Shown here piece by piece: positions 33,498 to 42,487 of a stretch of 64,000 nucleotides of DNA. Below the pieces are notes generated by a model. The model saw only the letters and a program-made list of their open reading frames with translations, was not told the DNA's origin and did not search any database. Numbering within the stretch: the first letter of the stretch is position 1; the number at the start of each line of letters is the position of its first letter. A program made the position numbers and the translations under genes. The stretch covers positions 1 through 64,000 of the forward strand of contig JAJFVL010000055.1 of the NCBI GenBank assembly GCA_021371855.1. The letters are read 5' to 3'. This stretch comes from Bacteroidales bacterium (GTDB taxonomy: Bacteria; Bacteroidota; Bacteroidia; Bacteroidales; VadinHA17).

Positions 33498-34940
33498 ATG
33501 GCACACCTGAGATTTCTCCTGTTCCCTGTCCTCCTCTCCATATTACCGGGTTGCCGGTCCAATCCTGATTTCAGCCAGATCATGAAAGACATTCCGGATG
33601 AATTCTATTCCGGTAACTTCAATAATGTGATCCATCTTTCTGATTCTTTAAAAAATTACTTTCCCGACAGTATTCCGCAGATACGCTACGCAGATTCTCT
33701 TGCACAGATGACAGAAAGGATCAGTCGCGATTTTTCAGTGACCGAAGAAGATATAGTAGCTCAGATAGAGAAAAGAACAGGTACTTTCTCCGATGAGGAT
33801 CTGGCTGGATGGACACGGAAAGGATGGGTTGAATGGAAGATGATAAATGGTAAAAAAATGTACTTCAACAGGTCTGCATCAAATCTGGTTTTGCTGAAGA
33901 AGTTCCACGAACAAAAAGATGAAAGGCTAAAGGAATTTGCGAAGGATAAGGACAAGATATTCCGTCTGAAACACACAAAAGAAGTGTACAAAGCATCCCG
34001 TAAAAAAAGTAATCCCGTTGTACCTGTGAATATGAAAGTAACTTATACTATTACTGTTCATCCCGACGTTGTGCCTGAAGGGGAGACTATTCGCTGCTGG
34101 ATGCCTTGGCCTAAAGCAAATCATGCACGTCAGCAGAATGTGAAACTTTTAAGCGTCTCGGAAAAGAATTACATAATTGCACCCGACTCGACTGTTCACA
34201 GTTCTGTTTACTCTGAAAAAATATCCAAAAAGGGAGTTCCGGCAGTTTTTCAGATAATCTTTTTATACCAGTCAAATGGTCAGTATTTTAATATGAATGA
34301 TCAAAAGATACTTCCCTATGATAAGACATCATATAACTACAAAAAATATACTTCAGAACAGCTTCCACAGATATGCTTTACAGAAAATATTAAACGTCTT
34401 GCTGACAGTATTGCGGGTCAGGAAGAAAATCCTGCTGAAATAGTAAAAAAGATATATTACTGGTTTAACGAAAATATTCCATGGTCGGGGGCACTTGAAT
34501 ATTCTATTATGCCAAACATACCTGAATATGTTTACCAATACAGAAGAGGTGATTGCGGTATGCAGACATTTTTGCTTATGTCGATGCTAAGGTACAAGGG
34601 GATTCCTGTAAGATGGCAGAGCGGATGGATGATGCCTCCTGACGATAAGAATCTGCATGACTGGTGTGAGGTTTATTACGAGGGGACAGGCTGGGTTCCG
34701 ATAGATGTCTCATACAGTCTGCAACGATCTGATATAAATGCCATTAAAGATTTTTATATTTCGGGTATCGATTCATATCGTCTCATAGTTAATGATGGTG
34801 TTGCCGGGCCTCTTTATCCTGAGAAACGATATATGAGAAGCGAACCATACGATTTTCAGCGGGGAGAAGTCGAGTGGAAAGAAGGAAACCTCTATTTCGA
34901 CAAATGGAGCTACGATATGATAATTGAATATATTAAATAG
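33498..34940 (+). CDS. Lipoprotein with transglutaminase-like domain
   Basis: This 480-residue protein has a lipobox LPGC with Cys19. Its C-terminal half is a transglutaminase-like (papain-fold) domain, with the triad Cys353 (RGDCGMQTF), His387 (LHDWCEVYY) and Asp403 (WVPIDVSYS). The N-terminal half contains strands such as VTYTITVHPDVVPEGETIRC, resembling the domain found before transglutaminase cores in Bacteroidota. Such proteins may act as proteases or crosslinkers in the periplasm. The activity is inferred from the triad. Confidence 0.85.
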   Translation: MAHLRFLLFPVLLSILPGCRSNPDFSQIMKDIPDEFYSGNFNNVIHLSDSLKNYFPDSIPQIRYADSLAQMTERISRDFSVTEEDIVAQIEKRTGTFSDEDLAGWTRKGWVEWKMINGKKMYFNRSASNLVLLKKFHEQKDERLKEFAKDKDKIFRLKHTKEVYKASRKKSNPVVPVNMKVTYTITVHPDVVPEGETIRCWMPWPKANHARQQNVKLLSVSEKNYIIAPDSTVHSSVYSEKISKKGVPAVFQIIFLYQSNGQYFNMNDQKILPYDKTSYNYKKYTSEQLPQICFTENIKRLADSIAGQEENPAEIVKKIYYWFNENIPWSGALEYSIMPNIPEYVYQYRRGDCGMQTFLLMSMLRYKGIPVRWQSGWMMPPDDKNLHDWCEVYYEGTGWVPIDVSYSLQRSDINAIKDFYISGIDSYRLIVNDGVAGPLYPEKRYMRSEPYDFQRGEVEWKEGNLYFDKWSYDMIIEYIK

Positions 34941-35068
34941 CTTATGGGAGGCCGATTTATTTTTCAGCTTGACTCCAGGCCACCGTTCAGATAAGTTTCT
35001 TATTACTCCCGAGGATCGCGAAGAATCTTTATTTAAATAGCTGTAAAAATGATGTTTTGGTAAAAAAA

Positions 35069-35121
35069 CAATGGCCAGCTATAAAAACAATATGTTTTAT
35101 TCTTCTTTTAGCTGACCATTG
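35069..35121. other. Long imperfect hairpin
   Basis: CAATGGCCAGCTA (35069-35081) pairs with TAGCTGACCATTG (35109-35121) with one mismatch. It lies between the convergent transglutaminase and YhcH genes and could terminate transcription from either side, although the loop is long. Confidence 0.45.
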
Positions 35122-35217
35122 CCAATCTGCAACCTGCAATCACCCTTGTGATCAGGGATTTCTCCCTAAAAAAGGTATCTACATAAATTCCGGATATCGA
35201 GTTTATGCAGAAACGAT

Positions 35218-35832
35218 TTAGTCTATTTTAATTTTTCCGACAAGCTTCTTGACCTGTGAGTTCTCGCCATCTTTCACACCCGGACGATGCAGATCAGAAG
35301 GAAACAAAATAAAAAATTTGCCAGGATTTGCCTTAATGTCGGTCCCCTTATTAACAGTCATAAGTTCAACATCTTTATCCGGATTATAGGGCATAAGGAT
35401 ATCTTTCTTTTCTGATAACGGGGCTATTCCAATAAGTTCTGCACCACTAATAACATATTGAAGATCAATGTAATTCTTATGAACTTCATATTTAGCGCTG
35501 TCTATATCCTTAGTAACATATTCACTTACATTAACATACAGATTAGCGCCATCTATTTCGTACCGTTTTAATTCAAGATTCTTCAAATCGTTGCTCTTCA
35601 GAAAAGTGAAAGTCTTATCCCATCTTTCTTTGTTCCTGAAATAAGAAATTGCAAATTCCTTCCTGTTTATTGAGGCATCAGGAGTAACGGTCCAACCGTT
35701 AAGCCATTCGCCCTTTTCGAACCATTGATCAATCTTTTTACTGCTCCAATTTGATGGATCGGTGGAACTTTTACAACCGATAAAACCGAATAAACTAGTA
35801 AATAACATAATTCTTACAATTAAATTTTTCAT
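35218..35832 (-). CDS. YhcH/YjgK/YiaL family lipoprotein
   Basis: This 204-residue protein has a lipoprotein signal ending at FIGC. The body matches the YhcH/EbgC beta-barrel family, with YIDLQYVISGAELIGIAP, then FFILFPSDLHRPGV carrying the conserved His. Homologues are linked to anomerase-type handling of sialic acid and other sugars. The lipid anchor is characteristic of Bacteroidota members. It is transcribed alone. Confidence 0.82.
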   Translation of the reverse strand: MKNLIVRIMLFTSLFGFIGCKSSTDPSNWSSKKIDQWFEKGEWLNGWTVTPDASINRKEFAISYFRNKERWDKTFTFLKSNDLKNLELKRYEIDGANLYVNVSEYVTKDIDSAKYEVHKNYIDLQYVISGAELIGIAPLSEKKDILMPYNPDKDVELMTVNKGTDIKANPGKFFILFPSDLHRPGVKDGENSQVKKLVGKIKID

Positions 35833-35991
35833 ACGTATATAATTTAGGACAGTTCCTTAAAATCGGGCAGAAGTTACAAAAATACATGGAATAAAACAGA
35901 AGCAATAGATTAAAATCTATTGCCTGTATTAAAATTTGCAGACTAAACACTTCGTGAGCAGAAAGAACGGATTCGTAACATGGCTTATAGT

Positions 35992-37329
35992 CTAACCAAA
36001 TAAAAATCGCTCAGGATTAATCTCACACATCTGTTCTTTTTGCCTGTCATCAAGGAAAGGGTTTCTGATGAAGTTATTCAGATACTCATTATACGAATTT
36101 GACCATATCAAATTAATAATAAAATCCGTTCCAAACAGAATATTGGATTCTGAATTTTTATTCATGACTTCTTTAATTTTTTCATAATCATCAGCTTGAG
36201 GCGTCAGACAGGAACAATCAGTATAAATATTACCATTTCGGTAAATATTTGAAAGAATCGTTTGCTGCCAGTCTTTCTTTCCATCGTTTTGTCTTCCAAA
36301 ATGGGCAAAATTTATTTTAAGGTTACTGTATTCCGGGCGCGAAAGGACCATCTGCCATCTTTTGGAGGGATTTGTCAGAAGCTCGGCATCGGGAGAGGTA
36401 TTAAATCCTCCTTCACTGCAATGGACTGTCACAGGAAGGTTTCTTCTGATGCACTCACTGTACAGGAATCTTACTTTTTCGAGTTCTTTCGGATTATCTG
36501 TTGGCCATGGATCAAAACCAAGGGGAGGATAAAGTTTGATACCGGCAAACAAATAAGAATAATAACCACTGTCACTGGCTTCTTTTCTCCTGAAGATCAT
36601 ATCTTCAAGATCAACCTTTACAGTTCCCAGTTTATTAAATAATTTTATCTGCCGGTCAGAAGGTGAATGGTCGTATTCATATCCTCTGAAATATTTGTCG
36701 AATAGTTCTGTAATTTCACTAAGATCATAGTTTTGTGTATTAATTCCCAAAAAAGGATATATTTCAAAAAGTTTTTCCTCTTTTGGCGTTGCGGTCGGAA
36801 TGAGTTTTAACTTCTCCGGTTTATCTGGGTGAAGAATGATATCGTAGTTATAGTAGAAGTAAATTGCCCTTAGCAGATCAAGAACCTGGTTGACTATTGG
36901 TTTCGCAGGTGGAAAATTATAAAAGTAATCAGGTTTTTCCATCCCTTTGTAGCCAAAATCTATAATAAGAGGGCAAACAGCAATTTTGTTATACCTAGCA
37001 GTAGCCGTTTTTCCGAAATAGAGGTTTTCCTTCAGAAGAAAATATTCTGTATAAAGGAAGTGGTAATCTGCTGCACCTTCCATTACAGAAAGTAAATTCA
37101 ATACTTTGCCCGCATCGTGCTTCAGATAATCTTTTACTTTATCGGAAATTCTCAGGGAAAAGAGAGATAACAACCATAAAGGTGTTATTTTAAAAATGAA
37201 CGGGAGTTCTCCGAGTATCTTTCTGACTGCATTTTTTGTAATCAGATCGTCGCGAAGAAGAAAAGCTAACAGATTTGGATGGCTCAGATCAAACAGATGA
37301 TAATGGATATCATAGAGTTTGCGGTTCAT
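35992..37329 (-). CDS. Amidohydrolase-superfamily protein
   Basis: This 445-residue protein begins MNRKLYDIHYHLFD, whose HxH motif binds metal in amidohydrolases. Further elements are KLYPPLGFDPWP with a possible Lys ligand, LPVTVHCSEGG, KINFAHFGRQ and NILFGTDFI with the catalytic Asp. The fold should be a metal-dependent TIM barrel of the amidohydrolase-2 type. I choose the ATG at 37329, one base after the stop of the upstream holin-like gene, which suggests coupling. The substrate is unknown. Confidence 0.75.
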   Translation of the reverse strand: MNRKLYDIHYHLFDLSHPNLLAFLLRDDLITKNAVRKILGELPFIFKITPLWLLSLFSLRISDKVKDYLKHDAGKVLNLLSVMEGAADYHFLYTEYFLLKENLYFGKTATARYNKIAVCPLIIDFGYKGMEKPDYFYNFPPAKPIVNQVLDLLRAIYFYYNYDIILHPDKPEKLKLIPTATPKEEKLFEIYPFLGINTQNYDLSEITELFDKYFRGYEYDHSPSDRQIKLFNKLGTVKVDLEDMIFRRKEASDSGYYSYLFAGIKLYPPLGFDPWPTDNPKELEKVRFLYSECIRRNLPVTVHCSEGGFNTSPDAELLTNPSKRWQMVLSRPEYSNLKINFAHFGRQNDGKKDWQQTILSNIYRNGNIYTDCSCLTPQADDYEKIKEVMNKNSESNILFGTDFIINLIWSNSYNEYLNNFIRNPFLDDRQKEQMCEINPERFLFG

Positions 37330-37330
37330 A

Positions 37331-37576
37331 CTATGCGAAAGTTTCAGATGCTTCTCTTTGCATAAAATCATCCTTTGAATTAGTCAGCAGGTTTTTAGTA
37401 AGGTATGAAACTGCCGACCCCACAGCCGCGATGACCACTGGCCTGACTGTCAGCCAGTTTATAACACCACCACTGGCTATCAGCTGGTAAAATCCTGTAA
37501 TGAATGTGCAGATGGCAGCTAAAATCATGCCCTTAATAAAATCGTGGGTATTCAGGCGTAAAAATTTTGATCTCAT
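37331..37576 (-). CDS. Small holin-like membrane protein
   Basis: This 81-residue protein has two hydrophobic segments (about residues 15-35 and 43-62) and a charged C-terminal tail LLTNSKDDFMQRE. This layout is shared by small holin-like proteins that Bacteroidota carry both in prophages and in the chromosome. No phage genes surround it. Its stop lies one base before the start of the amidohydrolase gene. Confidence 0.6.
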   Translation of the reverse strand: MRSKFLRLNTHDFIKGMILAAICTFITGFYQLIASGGVINWLTVRPVVIAAVGSAVSYLTKNLLTNSKDDFMQREASETFA

Positions 37577-37679
37577 AGCATAAAATATTATCAGACAGAT
37601 AAATTTTTATATCAAATTTAAATCTTAAAACTATAATAGTCAAGTATAACGATGTAATTTAGGGGAGAGAGTTTATAGA

Positions 37680-37712
37680 AAGGCACAATGGCACAATGGC
37701 GCAACGGTGCAA
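37680..37712. repeat. Degenerate heptad repeat
   Basis: GGCACAATGGCACAATGGC, then GCAACGGTGCAAG shows several copies of a unit near GCACAATG. On the other strand the unit reads GCCATTGTGCC, related to the repeats at 47577-47640 and 50131-50153. Confidence 0.55.
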
Positions 37713-37818
37713 GAGTACAGGATAATTTTCCGGTTCTCATCCCGGAGAGGTCAGGGGTGAGAAATAAGTTAACAGCAGGTTACATGAATACTTAATTCAA
37801 TAAAGGTCATTGTGCTCT

Positions 37819-38595
37819 TTACCAGATCTTTTCCTTTAAAAGAATATCTCTCAGCTCATTCGGGGTTACATTTTCTTTTATCATTCCGGCATCTACAACA
37901 GTAATAAAACCAGATTCTTCAGAAACTACCACGATAAGTGCATCTGAATGTTCAGACATACCGATAGCAGCTCTGTGCCTCATTCCAAACCGTGGTGGCA
38001 GGGAGACCTGCTCAGTAATTGGCAAGGGACATCTTGCTGCCAGAATCAATCCACGTTCAATAAGAACCGCACCATCATGTAATGGAGTGTTCTTGAAGAA
38101 AATTGTCTCAAGCAATTCGGCACTGATCTTTGCTTTCACAATCTGACCTCCTTCAGAAATCATAGCCAGACTGCCTTTCCGTCCAATAACGATAAGGGCG
38201 CCTGTCCTGCAAGACGCCATTGCTGTACATGCTTTTACGATTTCTTCAACTTCTTTGGGAATTCCCTGGTAGACCTTGACAGACGAAAAATATTTGTGAA
38301 ACGAAAACCTGCTGGAATTAATATACCTGTTTCCAATGACAAGTAAGAACCTTCTGACTTCCTGTTGAAACACTATAATCAGAGCTATTACACCGACCCC
38401 GATCACCTGTCCGAGCAATGCACTTATAAGCTCCATATTGAGTGCTCTGACAATAAGCCAGAACAGGTATATTAAAAATATAGCTATGAAAATGCTGAAT
38501 GCGGCTGTCCCTCTGATCAACCTGTAAAGCTGAAACAGTATTATCGCCACAAGAAATATATCAATTACATCAAATGTTGTCAAATGAAATGGCAT
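37819..38595 (-). CDS. cdaA: Diadenylate cyclase CdaA
   Basis: This 258-residue protein makes cyclic di-AMP from two ATP. Three hydrophobic helices fill residues 8-75, and the DisA_N domain follows. The catalytic motifs DGA (174-176 in PLHDGAVLIERG) and RHR (206-208 in GMRHRAAIG) are intact. The last strands VVSEESGFITVV fit the family. The gene follows folP by 87 bp on the same strand, a common Bacteroidota pairing. Confidence 0.94.
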   Translation of the reverse strand: MPFHLTTFDVIDIFLVAIILFQLYRLIRGTAAFSIFIAIFLIYLFWLIVRALNMELISALLGQVIGVGVIALIIVFQQEVRRFLLVIGNRYINSSRFSFHKYFSSVKVYQGIPKEVEEIVKACTAMASCRTGALIVIGRKGSLAMISEGGQIVKAKISAELLETIFFKNTPLHDGAVLIERGLILAARCPLPITEQVSLPPRFGMRHRAAIGMSEHSDALIVVVSEESGFITVVDAGMIKENVTPNELRDILLKEKIW

Positions 38596-38682
38596 ATTGA
38601 AAATAAATGTCGGTTAAAAATATCAATTTTTTTCGCACCTCTTATTCCTGTACGATTTGACAGAAACCAGTAACCTTATCTG

Positions 38683-39528
38683 TCAAGATTTCTTTGTCCT
38701 GCTAAACAACCGTACTGCCTGTACTGCTTCCTTCACATCATGAACACGCAGGATATCAGCTCCGTTAGCCAGAGCTAAAGTATTCAGAACTGTTGTGCCG
38801 TTAAGAGTTTCGTCAACGGGTATTCCCAGGGTATTCCTTATCATTGTTTTCCTGGAAAGACCAACCAGAACAGGCAATCCTGCTACCGAGAATTCCCCCA
38901 TCCTGCGTAACATTTCAAAGTTATGCTCAATAGTTTTGCCAAAACCAAAACCAGGATCAATAATAATGTCCTTCACTCCTGCCGATTGAAGTCTGAAGAT
39001 CTTTTCAGCGAACCATTTCAGAATATCGGCAACAATATCGTCATAAACCGGATTTTTCTGCATGGTTCCCGGATCGCCCTGCATATGCATTAATATATAA
39101 GGAACATTCAGTTTTTCAACGACAGGAAACATTCCGGGGTCCGCTTCACCACCCGAGATATCGTTAATTATGTGAGCACCACAACCAACCACAGACTCCC
39201 TGGCAATATCCGATCTGAAAGTATCCACTGACAGAATTGCTTCAGGCAACTCCCTTGTTATAAGTTTAATTGCTTTAAATACCCGTTCTCCCTCTTCTTG
39301 TGACGAGACATCTGTTGCACCCGGACGAGATGAATAGCCACCAATATCAAGAATATCTGCTCCATCTTCAATCATTCTGGTTGCTCTGCTGAGAATATCT
39401 TTATCGGTATTTACCCTGCTTTTCTCATAAAAAGAATCGGGAGTTACATTAATTATTCCCATCACCCTGGGAACTTCAAGGTCAATTAGTTTGCCTCCTG
39501 CATTAATATATCTTGATTTTTCCAGCAA
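38683..39528 (-). CDS. folP: Dihydropteroate synthase
   Basis: This 281-residue TIM-barrel enzyme joins p-aminobenzoate to the pterin pyrophosphate in folate synthesis. The conserved motifs are MGIINVTPDSFYEKSR, LDIGGYSSRPGA, HIINDISGG, YILMHMQGDPGTMQ, DPGFGFGKTIEHN, VGLSRKTMI and LRVHDV. The length is normal. It is upstream of cdaA on the same strand and probably in one operon. Confidence 0.95.
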   Translation of the reverse strand: MLEKSRYINAGGKLIDLEVPRVMGIINVTPDSFYEKSRVNTDKDILSRATRMIEDGADILDIGGYSSRPGATDVSSQEEGERVFKAIKLITRELPEAILSVDTFRSDIARESVVGCGAHIINDISGGEADPGMFPVVEKLNVPYILMHMQGDPGTMQKNPVYDDIVADILKWFAEKIFRLQSAGVKDIIIDPGFGFGKTIEHNFEMLRRMGEFSVAGLPVLVGLSRKTMIRNTLGIPVDETLNGTTVLNTLALANGADILRVHDVKEAVQAVRLFSRTKKS

Positions 39529-39769
39529 AATACTTTTTTTAAATGTCCGAATTTACCGTTTTTATTAATACCCCCGATGTTGCCATTCCAACTTCAACAT
39601 TTTTCCTTTTCACATCATATCGTCATCCGGATACTACCTCTTGAATAAAACTTCAGGCAGATTTCCCGTACCGTGAATAAATCCGGACACAAATTTAATT
39701 AATCCGTTTATTCATTTTCATCTTTGGAGCCGGGTTATTACATTTGTACAGAAAGAAATCTATTGCAAT

Positions 39770-40456
39770 ATGAAGCTTTTTGTAATTGAAGGATTAGACG
39801 GGGCAGGTAAATCGACACAGATCAAACTGTTAAGAGACTTCTTTTCAGAAAAGGGATATAACTGTGAATATCTTCACTTTCCAAGGACAGAAACCCCATA
39901 CTTCGGTGAACTGATTGCAAGGTTTCTAAGAGGTGAATTCGGATCTCTTAAAGATGTCGATCCTTACCTTGTTGCAATGCTTTATGCAGGCGACAGAAAA
40001 GACGCTTCAGAAATAATCAGTAACTGGATCAAAGGGGGAAAGATTGTCCTTCTCGACAGATATACATATTCAAATATTGCATATCAGTGTGCTAAACTTC
40101 AGGATACAGCAGCACAGGATAAGCTTATGAAGTGGATATTTTCTCTTGAGTTTGAACATTTTGCAATACCGCGGCCCGATCTGAATATTTTTCTTGATGT
40201 GCCCTTTTCTTTTACAGAGAAGAAATTATCTGATGTACGAACAGGATCTGACCGGAATTACCTTAAAGGAACGAGGGATATTCATGAAGAGAGCATGGCT
40301 TTTCAGAAAAAAGTCAGGGATCTATATCTGAGAGTGGCGCAATGGGATGAACGGCTTTCTGTTGTTGATTGCAGTAACGAAAATGGCTCAATGCTTTCGC
40401 CTGACAGAATATTTGATCTGATTATAAAAGTATTCACTGAAAGAAAACAAATCTGA
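39770..40456 (+). CDS. tmk: Thymidylate kinase
   Basis: This 228-residue kinase phosphorylates dTMP. It has the P-loop EGLDGAGKSTQ (residues 7-17), the substrate motif LLDRYTYSNIAYQ, and a LID region RTGSDRNYL. It is followed after one base by the DoxX-family gene and then tpiA, so these three probably form an operon. Confidence 0.92.
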   Translation: MKLFVIEGLDGAGKSTQIKLLRDFFSEKGYNCEYLHFPRTETPYFGELIARFLRGEFGSLKDVDPYLVAMLYAGDRKDASEIISNWIKGGKIVLLDRYTYSNIAYQCAKLQDTAAQDKLMKWIFSLEFEHFAIPRPDLNIFLDVPFSFTEKKLSDVRTGSDRNYLKGTRDIHEESMAFQKKVRDLYLRVAQWDERLSVVDCSNENGSMLSPDRIFDLIIKVFTERKQI

Positions 40457-40457
40457 C

Positions 40458-41603
40458 ATGAAGATATTAAGATCTTTAAGCAGAATAATTATTGGTATAG
40501 TTTTTATCTTTTCAGGTACGGTAAAAGCAATAGATCCTCTTGGATCGGCTTACAAATTTCATGATTATTTCCAGGCATTTAATATCGGTTTTCTTGACTC
40601 TTTATGCCTTCCTCTTGCAATTCTGTTATGCACTGCTGAATTCATTGGGGGATTCGCTGTTCTGACAGGGTTCAGACAGAAGACCGGAATATGGATCGTA
40701 ATGATCCTCATGGCAATCTTTACTCCTCTTACATTCATACTTGCATTGACAAATCCTGTCTCCGATTGCGGGTGTTTCGGCGATGCCATTCATTTGACCA
40801 ACTGGCAGACATTCGGAAAAAACATAATACTGATTGCCTTTGCAATTGTTCTTTACACAGGAAAAAAACAGGTTAAAAATATTTTCAGCGCTTTTAATGA
40901 ATGGATCGTCACCACCGTGGTGATTTTTCTTTTCATTCTATTTTCTCTCTTCAATCTGAGATATCTTCCGGTCATTGACTTTTTACCATACAAAACAGGG
41001 GTGAGAATTGCTGACAAAATGGTTATTCCGGAAGGAATGCCCGTTGATCAGTACGAAACGACTTTTATCTATGAAAAAGAGGGTATAAGAAAGGAATTCA
41101 GTCTGAGTGATTATCCTGCAAATGACACTTTATGGAAGTTTATTGAACAGAGATCGGTTCTTATAAAAAAAGGATATCAGCCTCCCATACACGATTTCAG
41201 TATAAGCAGAATGAACGGAGCGGATCTTACTCAGGAAATATTGTCATATCCTGGGTTTTCAGTATTAATGGTATCGAAGAAACTTTCAGAAGCAGGGAAG
41301 AATCATCTGGCAGAAGGATTTGACCTTGGCAGTTATTGTGCCGCGGGAGGAATTAAATTTTATATTCTTACTGCTTCGGGTACCGATGAAGTAAAAAAAC
41401 ATGATAACGGCCTTCAGTTTTGTTCTGCCGATGAAACTACATTGAAATCCATGGTAAGGGCAAATCCTGGTTTTTTATTGATTAAGGATGGAGTTATTAT
41501 CGGTAAATGGTCATGGGCAAATGTTCCTTCGAAAGAATGGTTCAGGAAGCAAAAAAGTAAAGATTGTACGGGTAATAACCTAAAAATATTAAATGATTTG
41601 TAA
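40458..41603 (+). CDS. DoxX/MauE-type membrane protein, BT_3928-like
   Basis: This 381-residue protein has four N-terminal membrane helices of the DoxX/MauE kind, including FSGTVKAIDPLGSAYKFHDY and the loop PVSDCGCFGDAIHLTNWQT with Cys residues. A fifth helix follows, and the C-terminal 180 residues look like a thioredoxin-like domain without a CxxC active site. The same protein lies before tpiA in Bacteroides (BT_3928 family). MauE-type helices often serve disulphide exchange, so a redox role is possible. Confidence 0.8.
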   Translation: MKILRSLSRIIIGIVFIFSGTVKAIDPLGSAYKFHDYFQAFNIGFLDSLCLPLAILLCTAEFIGGFAVLTGFRQKTGIWIVMILMAIFTPLTFILALTNPVSDCGCFGDAIHLTNWQTFGKNIILIAFAIVLYTGKKQVKNIFSAFNEWIVTTVVIFLFILFSLFNLRYLPVIDFLPYKTGVRIADKMVIPEGMPVDQYETTFIYEKEGIRKEFSLSDYPANDTLWKFIEQRSVLIKKGYQPPIHDFSISRMNGADLTQEILSYPGFSVLMVSKKLSEAGKNHLAEGFDLGSYCAAGGIKFYILTASGTDEVKKHDNGLQFCSADETTLKSMVRANPGFLLIKDGVIIGKWSWANVPSKEWFRKQKSKDCTGNNLKILNDL

Positions 41604-41639
41604 CTTTAAATATTATTACATTTTTAAACATTGATTTAT

Positions 41640-42398
41640 ATGAGAAAGAAAATTGTTGCCGGTAACTGGAAAATGAATATGGATCTTACAGAAGGTCTGA
41701 AATTAGCGGGGTCGATTGATAATTATTTTAAAGAAAAACCTTTAGGAAAAGCAGGTGTTATTTTATGCACACCATTTATTCATCTGGCCAGCGTTTCAGA
41801 GATTCTGAAGCATGGAAAGATAGCCCTTGGCGCACAAAACTGTGCATCGGAGGCTTCTGGAGCATATACTGGTGAGGTATCGGCCTGGATGGTAAAGAGC
41901 ACAGGAGCCGAATACGTAATAATAGGCCATTCCGAAAGAAGGACATACTATCATGAAGATGATAAGCTTCTTAATAAAAAGACATTGCTGGCCATGAATG
42001 CAGGTCTGAAAGTTATTTTCTGCTGCGGAGAAGTACTAAGCGAAAGAGAAGCTAAGAAACATTTCATAATAGTGAAAAGACAACTTGAAGAGGGTTTGTT
42101 CAGCCTTACAGAAGAGCAAATGGATAATATAATTGTTGCATACGAACCTGTTTGGGCTATTGGGACAGGCTTAACAGCAACACCTGACCAGGCTCAGGAA
42201 ATGCATCAGTATATCCGTACCCTGGTTAAAGAAAAATATGGTAACGATTGTGCAAAAAAATTACCTATCCTTTATGGTGGAAGCTGCAAACCATCGAATG
42301 CAGCCGAGATATTCTCCAAACCCGACGTCGACGGAGGTCTGATTGGTGGTGCATCTCTCAAAAAAGATGATTTTGTTTCCATAGTTGAGGCATTGTGA
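41640..42398 (+). CDS. tpiA: Triosephosphate isomerase
   Basis: This 252-residue glycolytic enzyme interconverts dihydroxyacetone phosphate and glyceraldehyde-3-phosphate. The active-site elements are GNWKMN with the N-terminal Lys, VIIGHSERR with the catalytic His, VAYEPVWAIGTG with the catalytic Glu, and YGGSCKPSNA for phosphate binding. I start at the ATG at 41640. A TTG nine bases upstream is less likely. A strong terminator follows. Confidence 0.96.
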   Translation: MRKKIVAGNWKMNMDLTEGLKLAGSIDNYFKEKPLGKAGVILCTPFIHLASVSEILKHGKIALGAQNCASEASGAYTGEVSAWMVKSTGAEYVIIGHSERRTYYHEDDKLLNKKTLLAMNAGLKVIFCCGEVLSEREAKKHFIIVKRQLEEGLFSLTEEQMDNIIVAYEPVWAIGTGLTATPDQAQEMHQYIRTLVKEKYGNDCAKKLPILYGGSCKPSNAAEIFSKPDVDGGLIGGASLKKDDFVSIVEAL

Positions 42399-42417
42399 TT
42401 TTTGTAAATCTGATAAT

Positions 42418-42465
42418 AAATTACACTGAGTGACACAGATATGCCTGTGACTCTCAGTGTAATTT
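42418..42465 (+). terminator. Terminator after tpiA
   Basis: AAATTACACTGAG (42418-42430) and CTCAGTGTAATTT (42453-42465) are perfect inverted repeats with an inner ACAG/CTGT stem. The hairpin ends in T-rich sequence and lies 20 bp after tpiA. Confidence 0.75.
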
Positions 42466-42487
42466 AAATAATCCTTTATTAAATTTC

